A model generated the notes under the pieces. It was not told where the DNA came from. It did not search any database and saw nothing but the letters and a program-made list of their open reading frames with translations. The position numbers and the translations under genes were made by a program. From Pararhizobium polonicum (lineage in GTDB: Bacteria; Pseudomonadota; Alphaproteobacteria; Rhizobiales; Rhizobiaceae), in assembly GCF_001687365.1 (NCBI RefSeq), contig NZ_CM004502.1, positions 117,328 through 181,327 on the forward strand: a stretch of 64,000 nt of DNA, given 5' to 3'. Below are positions 45,053 through 53,376 of this stretch, in pieces. Position 1 is the stretch's first letter. Each line of letters begins with the position of its first letter.

Positions 45053-45799
45053 TCAATGCCTCTGGGAGAGGAATTGGCGTGCGAGGCTTTCAGGCCCTTT
45101 CGACAGCAATTCTTGAGGCGTGCCCGTCTCAACGATTTGGCCCGCATGCATGAAGGCGATGCGATCGGCGGCCTCGCGGGCGAAGCGCATTTCATGACTG
45201 ACCACGACCATCGTCATGCCCTCTGCCTTCATCTCCCGCATGGCCTGCAGGACTTCGCCGACGAGTTGCGGATCAAGCGCCGAGGTTGGCTCGTCGAGCA
45301 GCATGACGCGGGGTCCGAGCGCCAGCGCGCGGGCAATCGCTACGCGCTGCTGCTGGCCTCCTGAGAGTTGGGCGGGATAGTGCGTGAGACGCGCACTAAG
45401 ACCCATGCGGTTCAATTCGCGATGGGCGATCTCGCGCGCCTCTTCCTTTGTTTTCGCTTGCACCCGCCTTAGCGCCAGCATCACGTTCTCTTCCGCTGTC
45501 ATGTGCGGATAGAGGTTAAACTGCTGGAACACCATGCCGATGCGCTGGCGCATAACGTTGATGTCTGTCTTCGGAGAGATAATGTTGATGCCATCGACGA
45601 CGATTGCCCCGTCGCTCGGCTCTTCCAGCCTGTTGCAGCACCTCAGCAGCGTGGATTTGCCGGATCCCGAGGGTCCGATCAGGAACACTAGTTCGCCTGG
45701 CTGGACGCTTAGGTTGATGTTCCTGAGTACTTCAACACCGTTGAAGGATTTGTATAGCGCATGGATGTCGAGAATGGGTTGGTTGATCGTTTTCGACAT
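45053..45799 (-). CDS. Polar amino acid-type ABC ATP-binding protein
   Basis: This is a 248-residue GlnQ/HisP-type ATPase with Walker A GPSGSGKST at ~residue 41, signature LSGGQQQRVAIARAL, Walker B VMLLDEPTSALDPQLVGEVL and the switch His in VVSHEM. It energises the two permeases downstream and receives substrate from the binding protein encoded upstream. Confidence 0.93.
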   Translation of the reverse strand: MSKTINQPILDIHALYKSFNGVEVLRNINLSVQPGELVFLIGPSGSGKSTLLRCCNRLEEPSDGAIVVDGINIISPKTDINVMRQRIGMVFQQFNLYPHMTAEENVMLALRRVQAKTKEEAREIAHRELNRMGLSARLTHYPAQLSGGQQQRVAIARALALGPRVMLLDEPTSALDPQLVGEVLQAMREMKAEGMTMVVVSHEMRFAREAADRIAFMHAGQIVETGTPQELLSKGPESLARQFLSQRH

Positions 45800-45832
45800 G
45801 GCATCAGCCTCCGTGGAGCGGGGTTGCGAACC

Positions 45833-46672
45833 TCACTTGCAGGTGAGCGCGTGCGTCGTCGGGTCGTAATTGCCCATGCCAACCGGGCCGTAACCAGGCT
45901 GCGGCGTCACTTCAAGGGAAGCCTTGTGAGGAGCAGCGCCGAGCCACTTTTCGTATAGCTTGGCGGCAGTGCCGTCCGACTTGATGCACTCGATGGCCAT
46001 ATCCAGCTGTTTGCGCAGTTCCGGATTAGTCCTCGCAACCGGATAGCTGTAATACTGGTTCGTTTTAATGGTCAGCTCCGATACCTTCAGAGCCGGGTTC
46101 TTTTTGGCGATTGTCAGCCCGATGGCTACGCCCACGATGGCGGCATCCGCGCGGCCAGCGGTCACGGCCTGGGCGGCATCGCTTAGCGAGCCGTAAGATT
46201 CGACCGTCCAGCCATATTCCGCGGTCTTTTCGCGCGCCCATTTTTCGTAGGCATTGCCTTTGTTTGTGGAGATCACCTTGCCCTTCAGCTGGGAAAAGTC
46301 GGTCACGTCAGCGCCATTTGCAGGCAGCAGGAAGTCCATGTCCGCGGACCAGATGCCTTCAGTCAGAAGGAAGGCTTCGGAGCGCTCGGACGTCGCCGTC
46401 AGCGGCACGGACAGCATATCGTAAGTGCCGGCCTGAAGCGCCGGCAGAATGGCCGAGAACGCCATCGCGTCGATGGTGATCTCGCGTCCGAGACGCTTGG
46501 CGATCTCCTTGGTCAGATCGACGGTCAGGCCTTCGACGGAGCCATCCATCTTCGGCTGCGCGTACGGCGGAGCATTGCCGTCGAGCGCGCTTTTGAGTGG
46601 TCCGTCGGCGAGAACGGGGGCTGCCGATAGCAGCGTAAACGTCACGATAAGCGTAGAAAAGATCGGTTTCAT
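45833..46672 (-). CDS. ABC transporter substrate-binding protein, family 3
   Basis: This is a 279-residue periplasmic protein. The signal peptide ends near APVLADG. The fold is that of the solute-binding family 3 (GLTVDLTKEIAKRLGREITIDAMAFSAILPALQAGTYDMLS). ATG 46672 has GAAGGGA upstream; an in-frame start at 46708 would add 12 poorly fitting residues. The ligand is presumably the substrate or a product of the amidase/deacetylase genes upstream. An inverted repeat at 46707 suggests a separate regulated promoter. Confidence 0.88.
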   Translation of the reverse strand: MKPIFSTLIVTFTLLSAAPVLADGPLKSALDGNAPPYAQPKMDGSVEGLTVDLTKEIAKRLGREITIDAMAFSAILPALQAGTYDMLSVPLTATSERSEAFLLTEGIWSADMDFLLPANGADVTDFSQLKGKVISTNKGNAYEKWAREKTAEYGWTVESYGSLSDAAQAVTAGRADAAIVGVAIGLTIAKKNPALKVSELTIKTNQYYSYPVARTNPELRKQLDMAIECIKSDGTAAKLYEKWLGAAPHKASLEVTPQPGYGPVGMGNYDPTTHALTCK

Positions 46673-46706
46673 GTCTGTTCCCTTCGTTATTTTCTCGGCA
46701 ATATAC

Positions 46707-46731
46707 ACATTTGAACGGCGGTTTCAAATGT
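46707..46731. promoter_or_regulatory. Inverted repeat upstream of binding-protein gene
   Basis: ACATTTGAA - 7 bp - TTCAAATGT is a perfect 9-bp inverted repeat 35 bases upstream of the binding-protein start. Its inner GTTTCAA half-site also occurs in the palindrome at 51827, so both may bind the TetR regulator at 51927. Confidence 0.55.
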
Positions 46732-46749
46732 TTGTTTGATTCATTTGTT

Positions 46750-46983
46750 TCATTTTTGTTGCGGGCTCTGCTTGGCGTCTTCCAAGTCGCTGCGCCGCCC
46801 GCAAAGCGGCTGCAGGGTCTTGTCGGTCATGCGCGCGATTCTGCGGCCGGACGCAAGCGCTTCGGCAAAGCTCGCGGCGGCACGGTCGAGCTCTGTCCCT
46901 GTCGGCGGCCTTTCTCCGCATTCCAGCCAGATAGACTGGACGGCGGCACGCAGGCGAACTTGCATTGCACTGGGTTGACTCAT
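46750..46983 (-). CDS. Small amidase-associated protein
   Basis: This is a 77-residue helical protein (MSQPSAMQVRLRAAVQ...; ELDRAAASFAEALASGRRIARM). Its ATG overlaps the amidase stop by four bases, implying tight translational coupling and perhaps a 1:1 partner. In the AtzE/AtzG pair a small GatC-like subunit accompanies an amidase. Size and position fit that model, but I cannot confirm the family from sequence. Confidence 0.6.
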   Translation of the reverse strand: MSQPSAMQVRLRAAVQSIWLECGERPPTGTELDRAAASFAEALASGRRIARMTDKTLQPLCGRRSDLEDAKQSPQQK

Positions 46984-48461
46984 GAGAGGTGTCCTTCTTC
47001 GATACGATTGGCCAAAATGGTGGCCGGGGAGGCCCGTACCGGTCGCGGCGTGAAATACGCTTCAAGCGCCGTTGCTGCGGCAAGCATCACGGCTTCCTTG
47101 CGGAAGCCGGCGGCAAGCTGCACGGCAATCGGCAGGCCCTCGTCGGTAAAGCCCGCAGGTAGCGACAGCGCAGGATGGCCGGTCAGTGAGAAAGGGCTTC
47201 CTGCCGAGCCAGTAGTGAACTCCTTTACCGCAGCCTCTTCTGTGATGGGCGGCGCGGTGCGGTAAGTCATGGGCAGGAGCATCACGTCAATGCGGGTAAA
47301 GGCCGCATCCGTGCGCTCCACGAGGTCGCGGCGCTGCCGAAGGGCCGCGATATAGTCGGCGGCCCTCATATACATGCCGATTTCCAGTTTTTCACGCAGT
47401 GATCGCCCCATCAGGTGGCGGTGTTCCAGATAGTCGCGCTCGTGGATGGAGAAGCTTTCGCTGCGGTTGATCGGCATACTGACGGCGCGATATTCAGAAG
47501 GCGCGATCGGCAGTTCGATCTCGCGCACCCTCGCGCCTGCCGTGCGAAAGGCCTCGGCGGCGGCGTCAAGTGCCGCTAGGATCGCAGCCTCAGGAGCTTT
47601 CCCGCCCGGGTCGAGATTCCGCACATAGCCGACCGTCATCCCGGCGACGCCGGCTTCGAGCGAGGGCAGGACGGGCTCCGGCGAACTTTCCAGACTGACC
47701 GGATCATCGGGATCGTATCCGGCGATCGCCCCGTAGACGAGCGCTGCGTCGCGCACCGTCAGCGTCATCGGGCCTGGCGTGTCGAAACTCCAGCAGTTTG
47801 GTATGATGCCGTGGCGGCTGATGCGTCCGAACGTAGGTTTTAGCCCGACAATGCCGCAGGCCGCGGCAGGCAGACGGACCGACCCACCCGTATCGGTGCC
47901 GATGGTAAAGAGCGCCGTGCCCGCCGCGACGGCGGCAGCCGAGCCGCTGGACGAGCCGCCGGTGAAATAGGCCGGGTTCCAGGGATTGCGGGCGGGCGGG
48001 GCTTCGAGGTCGAAATGCACCGCGCCGGTGCCGGTGCCGTATTCCCAGGTGTTGAGCTTGCCGACGAGCACCGCGCCCGCTGCCTGAAGACGCTTGACCA
48101 GCGTTGCGGTGGTGTCGGGATCGTGGCTCTGCGGCACGCGCGAGCCACCCGTGGTTTCAAGCCCGGCGGTGTAGATATTGTCCTTGACGGCGTAGGGAAT
48201 GCCGTCGAGCGGACCAAGCCGCATGCCTTTTGCCGCACGTTCCGCAGCCGCGGCCGATTCTGCGCGTGCTACCTTCCGGTCCATTCGCAGGTAAGAGTGG
48301 ATGGTGGCGTCCAGGGCATCAATACGTGCGAAGACGGCTTCGAGAAGATCGACGGGGGAGAGAGTACCCTGGTCGATCGCGTCGGAGGCCGTCGCGACCG
48401 TGAAGCTCGCCGGGTCGGCTATCGAAGGGGCGGCGTTCGGTTCGGGTCTGGCGGTGAGCAT
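46980..48461 (-). CDS. Amidase (amidase signature family)
   Basis: This is a 493-residue amidase with the Ser-cisSer-Lys triad: Lys in GIPYAVKDNIY (~residue 92), the Ser-rich signature YFTGGSSSGSAAAVAAG (~165) and the nucleophile Ser in GTDTGGSVRLPAA. Relatives include GatA, AtzE (1-carboxybiuret hydrolase) and allophanate hydrolase. It probably hydrolyses an amide produced by ring opening in this cluster. The frame is open upstream into the MFS gene, but ATG 48461 with AAAGGAG is the natural start. Confidence 0.88.
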   Translation of the reverse strand: MLTARPEPNAAPSIADPASFTVATASDAIDQGTLSPVDLLEAVFARIDALDATIHSYLRMDRKVARAESAAAAERAAKGMRLGPLDGIPYAVKDNIYTAGLETTGGSRVPQSHDPDTTATLVKRLQAAGAVLVGKLNTWEYGTGTGAVHFDLEAPPARNPWNPAYFTGGSSSGSAAAVAAGTALFTIGTDTGGSVRLPAAACGIVGLKPTFGRISRHGIIPNCWSFDTPGPMTLTVRDAALVYGAIAGYDPDDPVSLESSPEPVLPSLEAGVAGMTVGYVRNLDPGGKAPEAAILAALDAAAEAFRTAGARVREIELPIAPSEYRAVSMPINRSESFSIHERDYLEHRHLMGRSLREKLEIGMYMRAADYIAALRQRRDLVERTDAAFTRIDVMLLPMTYRTAPPITEEAAVKEFTTGSAGSPFSLTGHPALSLPAGFTDEGLPIAVQLAAGFRKEAVMLAAATALEAYFTPRPVRASPATILANRIEEGHLS

Positions 48462-48463
48462 GG

Positions 48464-49885
48464 TCAGCTCCTTTGCAGGACGGCACGATGATGGCTGACG
48501 GCGGCGCCGTCGGCGGGATCGAGCTTCAGGAAATACAGGCCAGACAAGGCTGTCAGGCCAGCGATGATGAAGATGGCGCACGACATGGCCGAGGCCGGCG
48601 CCGTAACGCCCAGATTCTGCAGCTGCGCCACGAGAACGGCGGCGATGGAGATGCCTAGCCCCATCGAAAGCTGCTGACCGACGCCGCCAAGCGAGGTGCT
48701 GGCACTTTGGCGTTCCTTTGGAATGTCGGCGAAAAGCAGCGTATTGGTCGTATTGAATTGCAAAGAGCGGTTCAACCCGAATACGAAGACGAGCATCACG
48801 ATGACAGCAAGCGGCGTCTGTGGCGTCGCAAAGCCAAGCGCAGCAGTCGCCGCTGCACCGATCAGCGCATTGCCAACAAGCGTTGTCCGGAAGCCAAAAC
48901 GGGCTAGCACACGCCGCATCAAGGGCTTGAGCACCAGTGCGCCGGCTGCGACGATGAACACGACCGACCCGGCATGGGCCGCCGACCACCCAAAGCCAAT
49001 CTGCAATTGCAATTGCAGGAGGAAAGGCAGGGCGTTGAAGCCGATGCGCGACAGGCCGCCGGCGAAAAAGCCGATGTTGAATAGTCTCAGCTTCAGCAGG
49101 CTGAGATCGAGCGCAGGCTTTGCCGAGCGGCGTGCATGGACGAGGAAACTGCCGCCCGCCATAGGCATGATCACCACCAGCGCGACGATGGCCGGGAGCG
49201 GCAGAGAGACATGCACGAGTTGGTCGAGCACGAGCTGTGTGGCTCCCAGGAACAGGGCGCAGAACGAAAAGCCGATCACGTCGAAGCGGTGCGCGACGCC
49301 GGCATCATCCGCGGGTAGCAGTCGCGCGGCATAAATTATGCCGGCGATGCCGAAGGGCATCTTAACCGCGAAGATCCAGCGCCAGTCCGCATAGGTGACG
49401 ATATAGCCGCCCACCAACGGACCGAGAACCGGTCCGATCAGTGTCGGCATCGACATCCAGGCAATCGCTGCTGCCAGTTGCTCCTTGGGCGCGGCGCGGA
49501 TCAGCAGTAGGCGTCCGACCGGCGTCATGAAAGCGCCTGCCACGGCCTGCAGGACACGCATGCCAACCAGCATTTCCAGACTTTGCGACAGCGCGGCAAC
49601 AATCGAGGTGACCATGAAGCCTGCCATCGCCCACAGGAAAACGCGCTTCGCACCAAAACGGTCGGCCAGCCAGCCGCTCGCCGGGATCATCGCAGCCAAA
49701 GTGACGAGGTAGAGCGAAATGGCCAGATTGACGCGCAACGCCTGGACCCCGAAATTGGCTGCGATGGCCGGGATCGCGGAAACGATAATCGTGCTGTCGA
49801 GCGCTTCCATCAGAAACGCGGCAGAGATCGATAGGGATAGCAGCATAAGGCTGCGTTCCCCGGAAGAGGTGGGCGGTTGCGACAT
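48464..49885 (-). CDS. DHA2-family MFS drug/metabolite exporter
   Basis: This is a 473-residue transporter with about 14 hydrophobic segments. It has the DHA2 start FLMEALDSTIIVSAIPAIAANFG, the motif SGWLADRFGAKRVFLW, and VAGAFMTPVGRLLLI. EmrB-like proteins of this type export toxic or amphipathic compounds with protons. It is 2 bases from the amidase gene and thus co-transcribed. It may expel a pathway intermediate or handle the substrate. Confidence 0.87.
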   Translation of the reverse strand: MSQPPTSSGERSLMLLSLSISAAFLMEALDSTIIVSAIPAIAANFGVQALRVNLAISLYLVTLAAMIPASGWLADRFGAKRVFLWAMAGFMVTSIVAALSQSLEMLVGMRVLQAVAGAFMTPVGRLLLIRAAPKEQLAAAIAWMSMPTLIGPVLGPLVGGYIVTYADWRWIFAVKMPFGIAGIIYAARLLPADDAGVAHRFDVIGFSFCALFLGATQLVLDQLVHVSLPLPAIVALVVIMPMAGGSFLVHARRSAKPALDLSLLKLRLFNIGFFAGGLSRIGFNALPFLLQLQLQIGFGWSAAHAGSVVFIVAAGALVLKPLMRRVLARFGFRTTLVGNALIGAAATAALGFATPQTPLAVIVMLVFVFGLNRSLQFNTTNTLLFADIPKERQSASTSLGGVGQQLSMGLGISIAAVLVAQLQNLGVTAPASAMSCAIFIIAGLTALSGLYFLKLDPADGAAVSHHRAVLQRS

Positions 49886-49926
49886 GGGTACATCCCGTCA
49901 GGGCGGTTTCTGGACCGCATTTCGTG

Positions 49927-50862
49927 TCAAAGGTCGTCGGTTGCGGCGATTATCTCGGGCGCACTTACCGCACGCGTGCCATCGACGGAGAAGATCGCGT
50001 CGAGAATGCGCTCGAAGGCCGCGATGCGGTAAGGCTGGCCCATAATCCAGGGCGACAAGTTGAGCGTCAGCAGCCTGCCATGGCCGCTATCCTCCGCCTC
50101 GCGCGCCAGCCGTCGAGCCGCCGCCATGAAACTCGCTTCGACGTCATCGAGCGCCTGTTTACGCAGACCGAGCATTTCCCGATCGGAAAGTTCAATCGCC
50201 GTCGGCAGCGACACGATCGTGCCCGCGCTCGTGTCGAATCGGTAGGGCGCTTCGTCGTTCGCCCAGTCGGCCATCGCTGTGAATCCAGCTTCCTTCAGCA
50301 GGCGGGGTGTGCGGGTCGATTGTGACCAGGACGGCGAATGCCAGACGTCCGGTTTGACGCCGAAATCGCCGAAGATCGCCAGCGCCTCGGCGATCATGCC
50401 GCGCTCCTCCTCTTCCGACAGGCCTTCGTGATGGATTGCGCCGGCGTCGAGACCGGCGGCGACCACCTCCCACTTTTCCGCGAGAATTTCCCGCATCAGG
50501 ATCGGATAGCGTTGCGCGACGCGGGCATTGAGGAAAGCGGAGCCTGAGAGCCCGCGCGCCTTCAGCGCGTCCATCATGCGGAATATGCCGACACGGTTCC
50601 CGTAGTCGCGCTGGGTATAGGTCTGGCTGTCCGGGAAAGGCCGGCTCGGCGCGCCGATCGGAAGGAACGGTTTGTCGCCGATGTTGAGCGGAAACCATTC
50701 GACGGCGATCTGCAGCCAAACCCCCAGTCTGATGCCATCCGGCCAGCACAGGCGCCGCGCGCTCAATGAATCGCGCCAGGCGTAGAAATCGTGATCCATG
50801 GCTGCGTGACGGCGCATCGGCGTCTTGAGGTAGTCGGGACCGGTCGGCTGCAGCGGCGTCAT
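49927..50862 (-). CDS. PuuE-like deacetylase-fold protein, altered metal site
   Basis: This is a 311-residue protein of the polysaccharide deacetylase/allantoinase (PuuE) family, with the family stretch RDYGNRVGIFRMMDAL. The metal-binding segment that usually reads like 'E..AHG.' is here WEVVAAGLDAGAIHH. The expected His is Ala, confirmed from the codons GCC GCC GGT. It is adjacent to a paralogue that keeps the His, so it may be a non-catalytic partner or use another residue. ATG 50862 follows a GGAGGGAGAG ribosome-binding site. Confidence 0.75.
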   Translation of the reverse strand: MTPLQPTGPDYLKTPMRRHAAMDHDFYAWRDSLSARRLCWPDGIRLGVWLQIAVEWFPLNIGDKPFLPIGAPSRPFPDSQTYTQRDYGNRVGIFRMMDALKARGLSGSAFLNARVAQRYPILMREILAEKWEVVAAGLDAGAIHHEGLSEEEERGMIAEALAIFGDFGVKPDVWHSPSWSQSTRTPRLLKEAGFTAMADWANDEAPYRFDTSAGTIVSLPTAIELSDREMLGLRKQALDDVEASFMAAARRLAREAEDSGHGRLLTLNLSPWIMGQPYRIAAFERILDAIFSVDGTRAVSAPEIIAATDDL

Positions 50863-50863
50863 G

Positions 50864-51802
50864 TCAGCACTCTCCCTCCAGCCCGTCAAGCCAAGCCTTC
50901 ATGGTGTCGTAGTGACTTTCATAATACCAATCGGCAATTTCTCGGGCTGTTGGAAACCAGACCTTGTCGTGCGACTTGGCATAGTCGAGAAATTCCGCAA
51001 AGGCGTCGATGCGATGCGACTGGCCAACCACGAAAGGATGGATGGCGAAGCACATGACCCGGCCGCTTTCCGCGCCCTCGGCATACAGGCGGTCGAACTG
51101 CGCCTTGAGCGCGCAAAACATCTCGCTCATCGACATGTTGTTCCAGGCCGCCATCGGAATGTCGTTCATCTCGATGGAATAAGGCACTGAGATCAGCCTC
51201 CCGCCTTTCACGTTAAGGGGCATCGGCTGGTCGTCGTGAAAATAGTCAAGCGTGTAGCGGACGCCCTCCTGCGCCAGCATCTCCTGGGTCTCGAGACTTG
51301 GCGTAATGGCCGGCGTCAGCCAGCCATCAAGACGCTGTCCGACCTTTGCAAGGGTCTCGCGCGAATTGATCACGACCTGCCGTTGCTCCTCCAAAGTCAT
51401 TCCGTAGAAATAGCGGGTATTATAGATGCCGTGGCTGAACAGCTCCCAGCCGAGATCGTTGCAGAGGGCGATGATGTCGGGATAGTGGTCACAGACCGCG
51501 ACTGAGAGCGACACGGAGCCGCGGATGCCGCGTTTTGCCATCTCGTCGGAGACGCGGCGAAAACCGAGACGGTTGCCGTAATCGCGAACCGAATAGGCCA
51601 GCACGTCCGGTACGACGCGCGGATAGGGACTGCGGTTGGGATTTATCGGGGGCAGCCACTCGTAATGCTCTATATTGGGTGCAATCCAAAAGGCGAGTTG
51701 CGCGCCGTCGGGGAGAGCGAATTGTGGCCGCCCGCGCATCGGTGCGTAACGATATTGACCGGTATCGACCGGCAACTGTCGAGGTCCCTCCATCCGAACC
51801 AT
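50864..51802 (-). CDS. PuuE-like polysaccharide deacetylase/cyclic amide hydrolase
   Basis: This is a 312-residue member of the same family with SVRDYGNRLGFRRVSDEM and an intact metal-site segment WELFSHGIYNTRYFYG. PuuE-type enzymes hydrolyse allantoin, and relatives act on cyclic imides, hydantoins and similar rings. It is the first gene of the leftward block and divergent from a TetR regulator. ATG 51802 with GGAG upstream is preferred to in-frame starts further up. The substrate is unknown. Confidence 0.78.
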   Translation of the reverse strand: MVRMEGPRQLPVDTGQYRYAPMRGRPQFALPDGAQLAFWIAPNIEHYEWLPPINPNRSPYPRVVPDVLAYSVRDYGNRLGFRRVSDEMAKRGIRGSVSLSVAVCDHYPDIIALCNDLGWELFSHGIYNTRYFYGMTLEEQRQVVINSRETLAKVGQRLDGWLTPAITPSLETQEMLAQEGVRYTLDYFHDDQPMPLNVKGGRLISVPYSIEMNDIPMAAWNNMSMSEMFCALKAQFDRLYAEGAESGRVMCFAIHPFVVGQSHRIDAFAEFLDYAKSHDKVWFPTAREIADWYYESHYDTMKAWLDGLEGEC

Positions 51803-51826
51803 TATGGCGTCTCCAATTAAACACGT

Positions 51827-51848
51827 GATTGAAACATCTGTTTCAATC
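51827..51848. promoter_or_regulatory. Palindromic operator in the TetR divergent promoter
   Basis: GATTGAAACA and its exact complement TGTTTCAATC flank a 2-bp centre, giving a 22-bp near-perfect palindrome. It sits 25 bases from the deacetylase start and 78 bases before the TetR start. It is the most likely TetR binding site. Confidence 0.7.
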
Positions 51849-51926
51849 GTTAACTTCAAACATGGGGTAGTGCAAGCTGTTTTTTTGGCTTAGACAGAGG
51901 TTAAACGACATCAGGAGGAGACGGAT

Positions 51927-52622
51927 ATGGATGGTATGGATGATTTTTCTGGCGAGCCCGATAGCTCCAGCCGCCGCGGGCAGACTCGCCAGACGATCCT
52001 CAACGCCACCAAGGAACTGGTGGCGCTCAAAGGACCCAACGCGACGACGGTTCGTGACATCACGGCGGCGTCAGGTGCGAACGGTGCGGCAGTGAACTAC
52101 TATTTCCAGTCCAAGGACGGGCTGGTGCGGCTCGCGACACAAGAGATCACCGCCGATGTTAACCGAGAGCGGATTGGCCGCCTCGATGCCCTCGAGGCGA
52201 AGGCTGCAGGGACCCCGCTCGACCCTCGCGAGATTCTTGCGGCCCTGATCGAGCCTATTCTGATCATATCGCGCGCGCAGGACGGTGGGAGCCTCTACGT
52301 CCGTAACGTCTTCCAGATGCGTGTGGACGCGCGCGCGGGGCACCACACGTTTGGTCTGAACGGCCATGTCGCCCGCCGGTTCATCGATGCAATCTGCAAA
52401 GCGTTTCCCGATCTTTCCCGTGAGGATGCGATCTGGCAATATGAATTCGCGCGGGGGTCGGCCATCCATCTGCTGGCTAATCTCGATCCGCTGTCACGCC
52501 GCTTTGAAGAAATCGCACTCGGCGACGGCGATCATCTGCCTGAGACGCCCGTCCATAGCCTAGGCCAGAAAGAAGTCGATCGGGTGATCGACATCATCCT
52601 GAAAGGCTTCGGTCGCGAATGA
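51927..52622 (+). CDS. TetR-family transcriptional regulator
   Basis: This is a 231-residue protein. The N-terminal TetR helix-turn-helix spans residues ~18-65 (RQTILNATKELVALKGPNATTVRDITAASGANGAAVNYYFQSKDGL). The C-terminal domain is of the CerR-like type (ERIGRLDALEAKA; EPILIISRAQDGGSLYVRNVFQ). AGGAGGAG precedes the ATG. It is divergent from the deacetylase/amidase operon and probably represses it. Confidence 0.87.
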   Translation: MDGMDDFSGEPDSSSRRGQTRQTILNATKELVALKGPNATTVRDITAASGANGAAVNYYFQSKDGLVRLATQEITADVNRERIGRLDALEAKAAGTPLDPREILAALIEPILIISRAQDGGSLYVRNVFQMRVDARAGHHTFGLNGHVARRFIDAICKAFPDLSREDAIWQYEFARGSAIHLLANLDPLSRRFEEIALGDGDHLPETPVHSLGQKEVDRVIDIILKGFGRE

Positions 52623-52624
52623 AG

Positions 52625-52760
52625 GTATCCCTTCTTTCGACAACATGCGAAGTGTGTCCAAGACCTCGCCGACCAACTGTGGATCGAGAGCCGACGTGGC
52701 CTCGTCGAACAGCATATTAGTCGGGTGACATCGCCAGAGCTCGCGCATGGCGCACTAACG
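52625..52760 (-). pseudogene. ABC ATPase fragment (Walker B region)
   Basis: The leftward translation gives HARALAMSPD in one frame and MLFDEATSALDPQLVGEVLDTLRMLSKEG in another. This is the Walker B segment of a polar amino acid ABC ATPase broken by a frameshift. The flanking parts of the gene are missing. Confidence 0.7.
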
Positions 52761-52765
52761 AAAAA

Positions 52766-52795
52766 AGCCCGGTGCGGGAGGAGGTGCACCGGGCT
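52766..52795 (-). terminator. Strong intrinsic terminator, leftward
   Basis: A 10-bp perfect stem (AGCCCGGTGC / GCACCGGGCT) with a 10-base loop is followed on the leftward strand by TTTTTT. It would stop transcription coming leftward from about 52.9 kb and so shield the TetR gene end. No intact gene feeds it, so it may be a relic of a lost gene or leader region. Confidence 0.75.
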
Positions 52796-53014
52796 CTTGA
52801 ATGTGACCGACAGCTGGGACGAGGAGTGCTGTCCGTCTGATCGTGGCGGCTCGGGAGGAGGTGAACCGCGTCGATATAAGAAAGATATTGTTGCGCCGCA
52901 CTGATGTCAATATATTCAGGTTGCAACGCACCATTCGAAGGCGAGAGAGGGCTCGCCTATCGCCGAAACTGAAAAGGCATTTGCGGCCGGCCCGTAGACT
53001 TGCCGGAGAGAAGA

Positions 53015-53130
53015 TCAGGCCTGCAGATTGTCAGCCGACCTCTTGCCTGACTTACGATCCTTCACCACTTCATAGGTGATCTTCTAGCCGTCATTCAGGC
53101 CGCGCATACGTTCGGACGCAATTGCCCACA
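53015..53130 (-). pseudogene. Cold-shock protein 3' fragment
   Basis: The leftward translation reads RMRGLNDG, an in-frame TAG, then KITYEVVKDRKSGKRSADNLQA and a stop at 53015. This matches the C-terminal end of rhizobial CspA-type proteins (usual LNDGQK.TYEVV). The RNA-binding motifs are gone. The rest of 52796-53376 contains no other gene I recognise. Confidence 0.7.
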
Positions 53131-53376
53131 CATAGAGGCATGCTAGCCGTTCGTCGGGATAACGCCACGTCGCATTGGCCCAATCGTCTGAGCGCGTTGC
53201 CAAACGCAGTCCAGGTTGAACGGCAACCATACCGCAGAGAATGGACCTCCTCCGGCTCTTTTGGATGTTGGCCGCGCCGACGATGGTGCTCAATTTCTGC
53301 TCTCCAGGCAGACCGCAAAGATCGGCGTCTCCCATGGATCTGGGGAGATCACGCTTTTCGAAGCTCGACAAGAATC

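Noticed and set aside
48462..48989. N-terminal extension of the amidase frame
   Set aside because: It is antisense-like, basic sequence inside the MFS gene; the amidase start at 48461 has its own ribosome-binding site.
52740..52926. A trp-type leader/attenuator suggested by the stem-loop and upstream short frame
   Set aside because: No run of Trp (or other regulatory) codons precedes the stem and no biosynthetic gene follows; only the terminator is supported.
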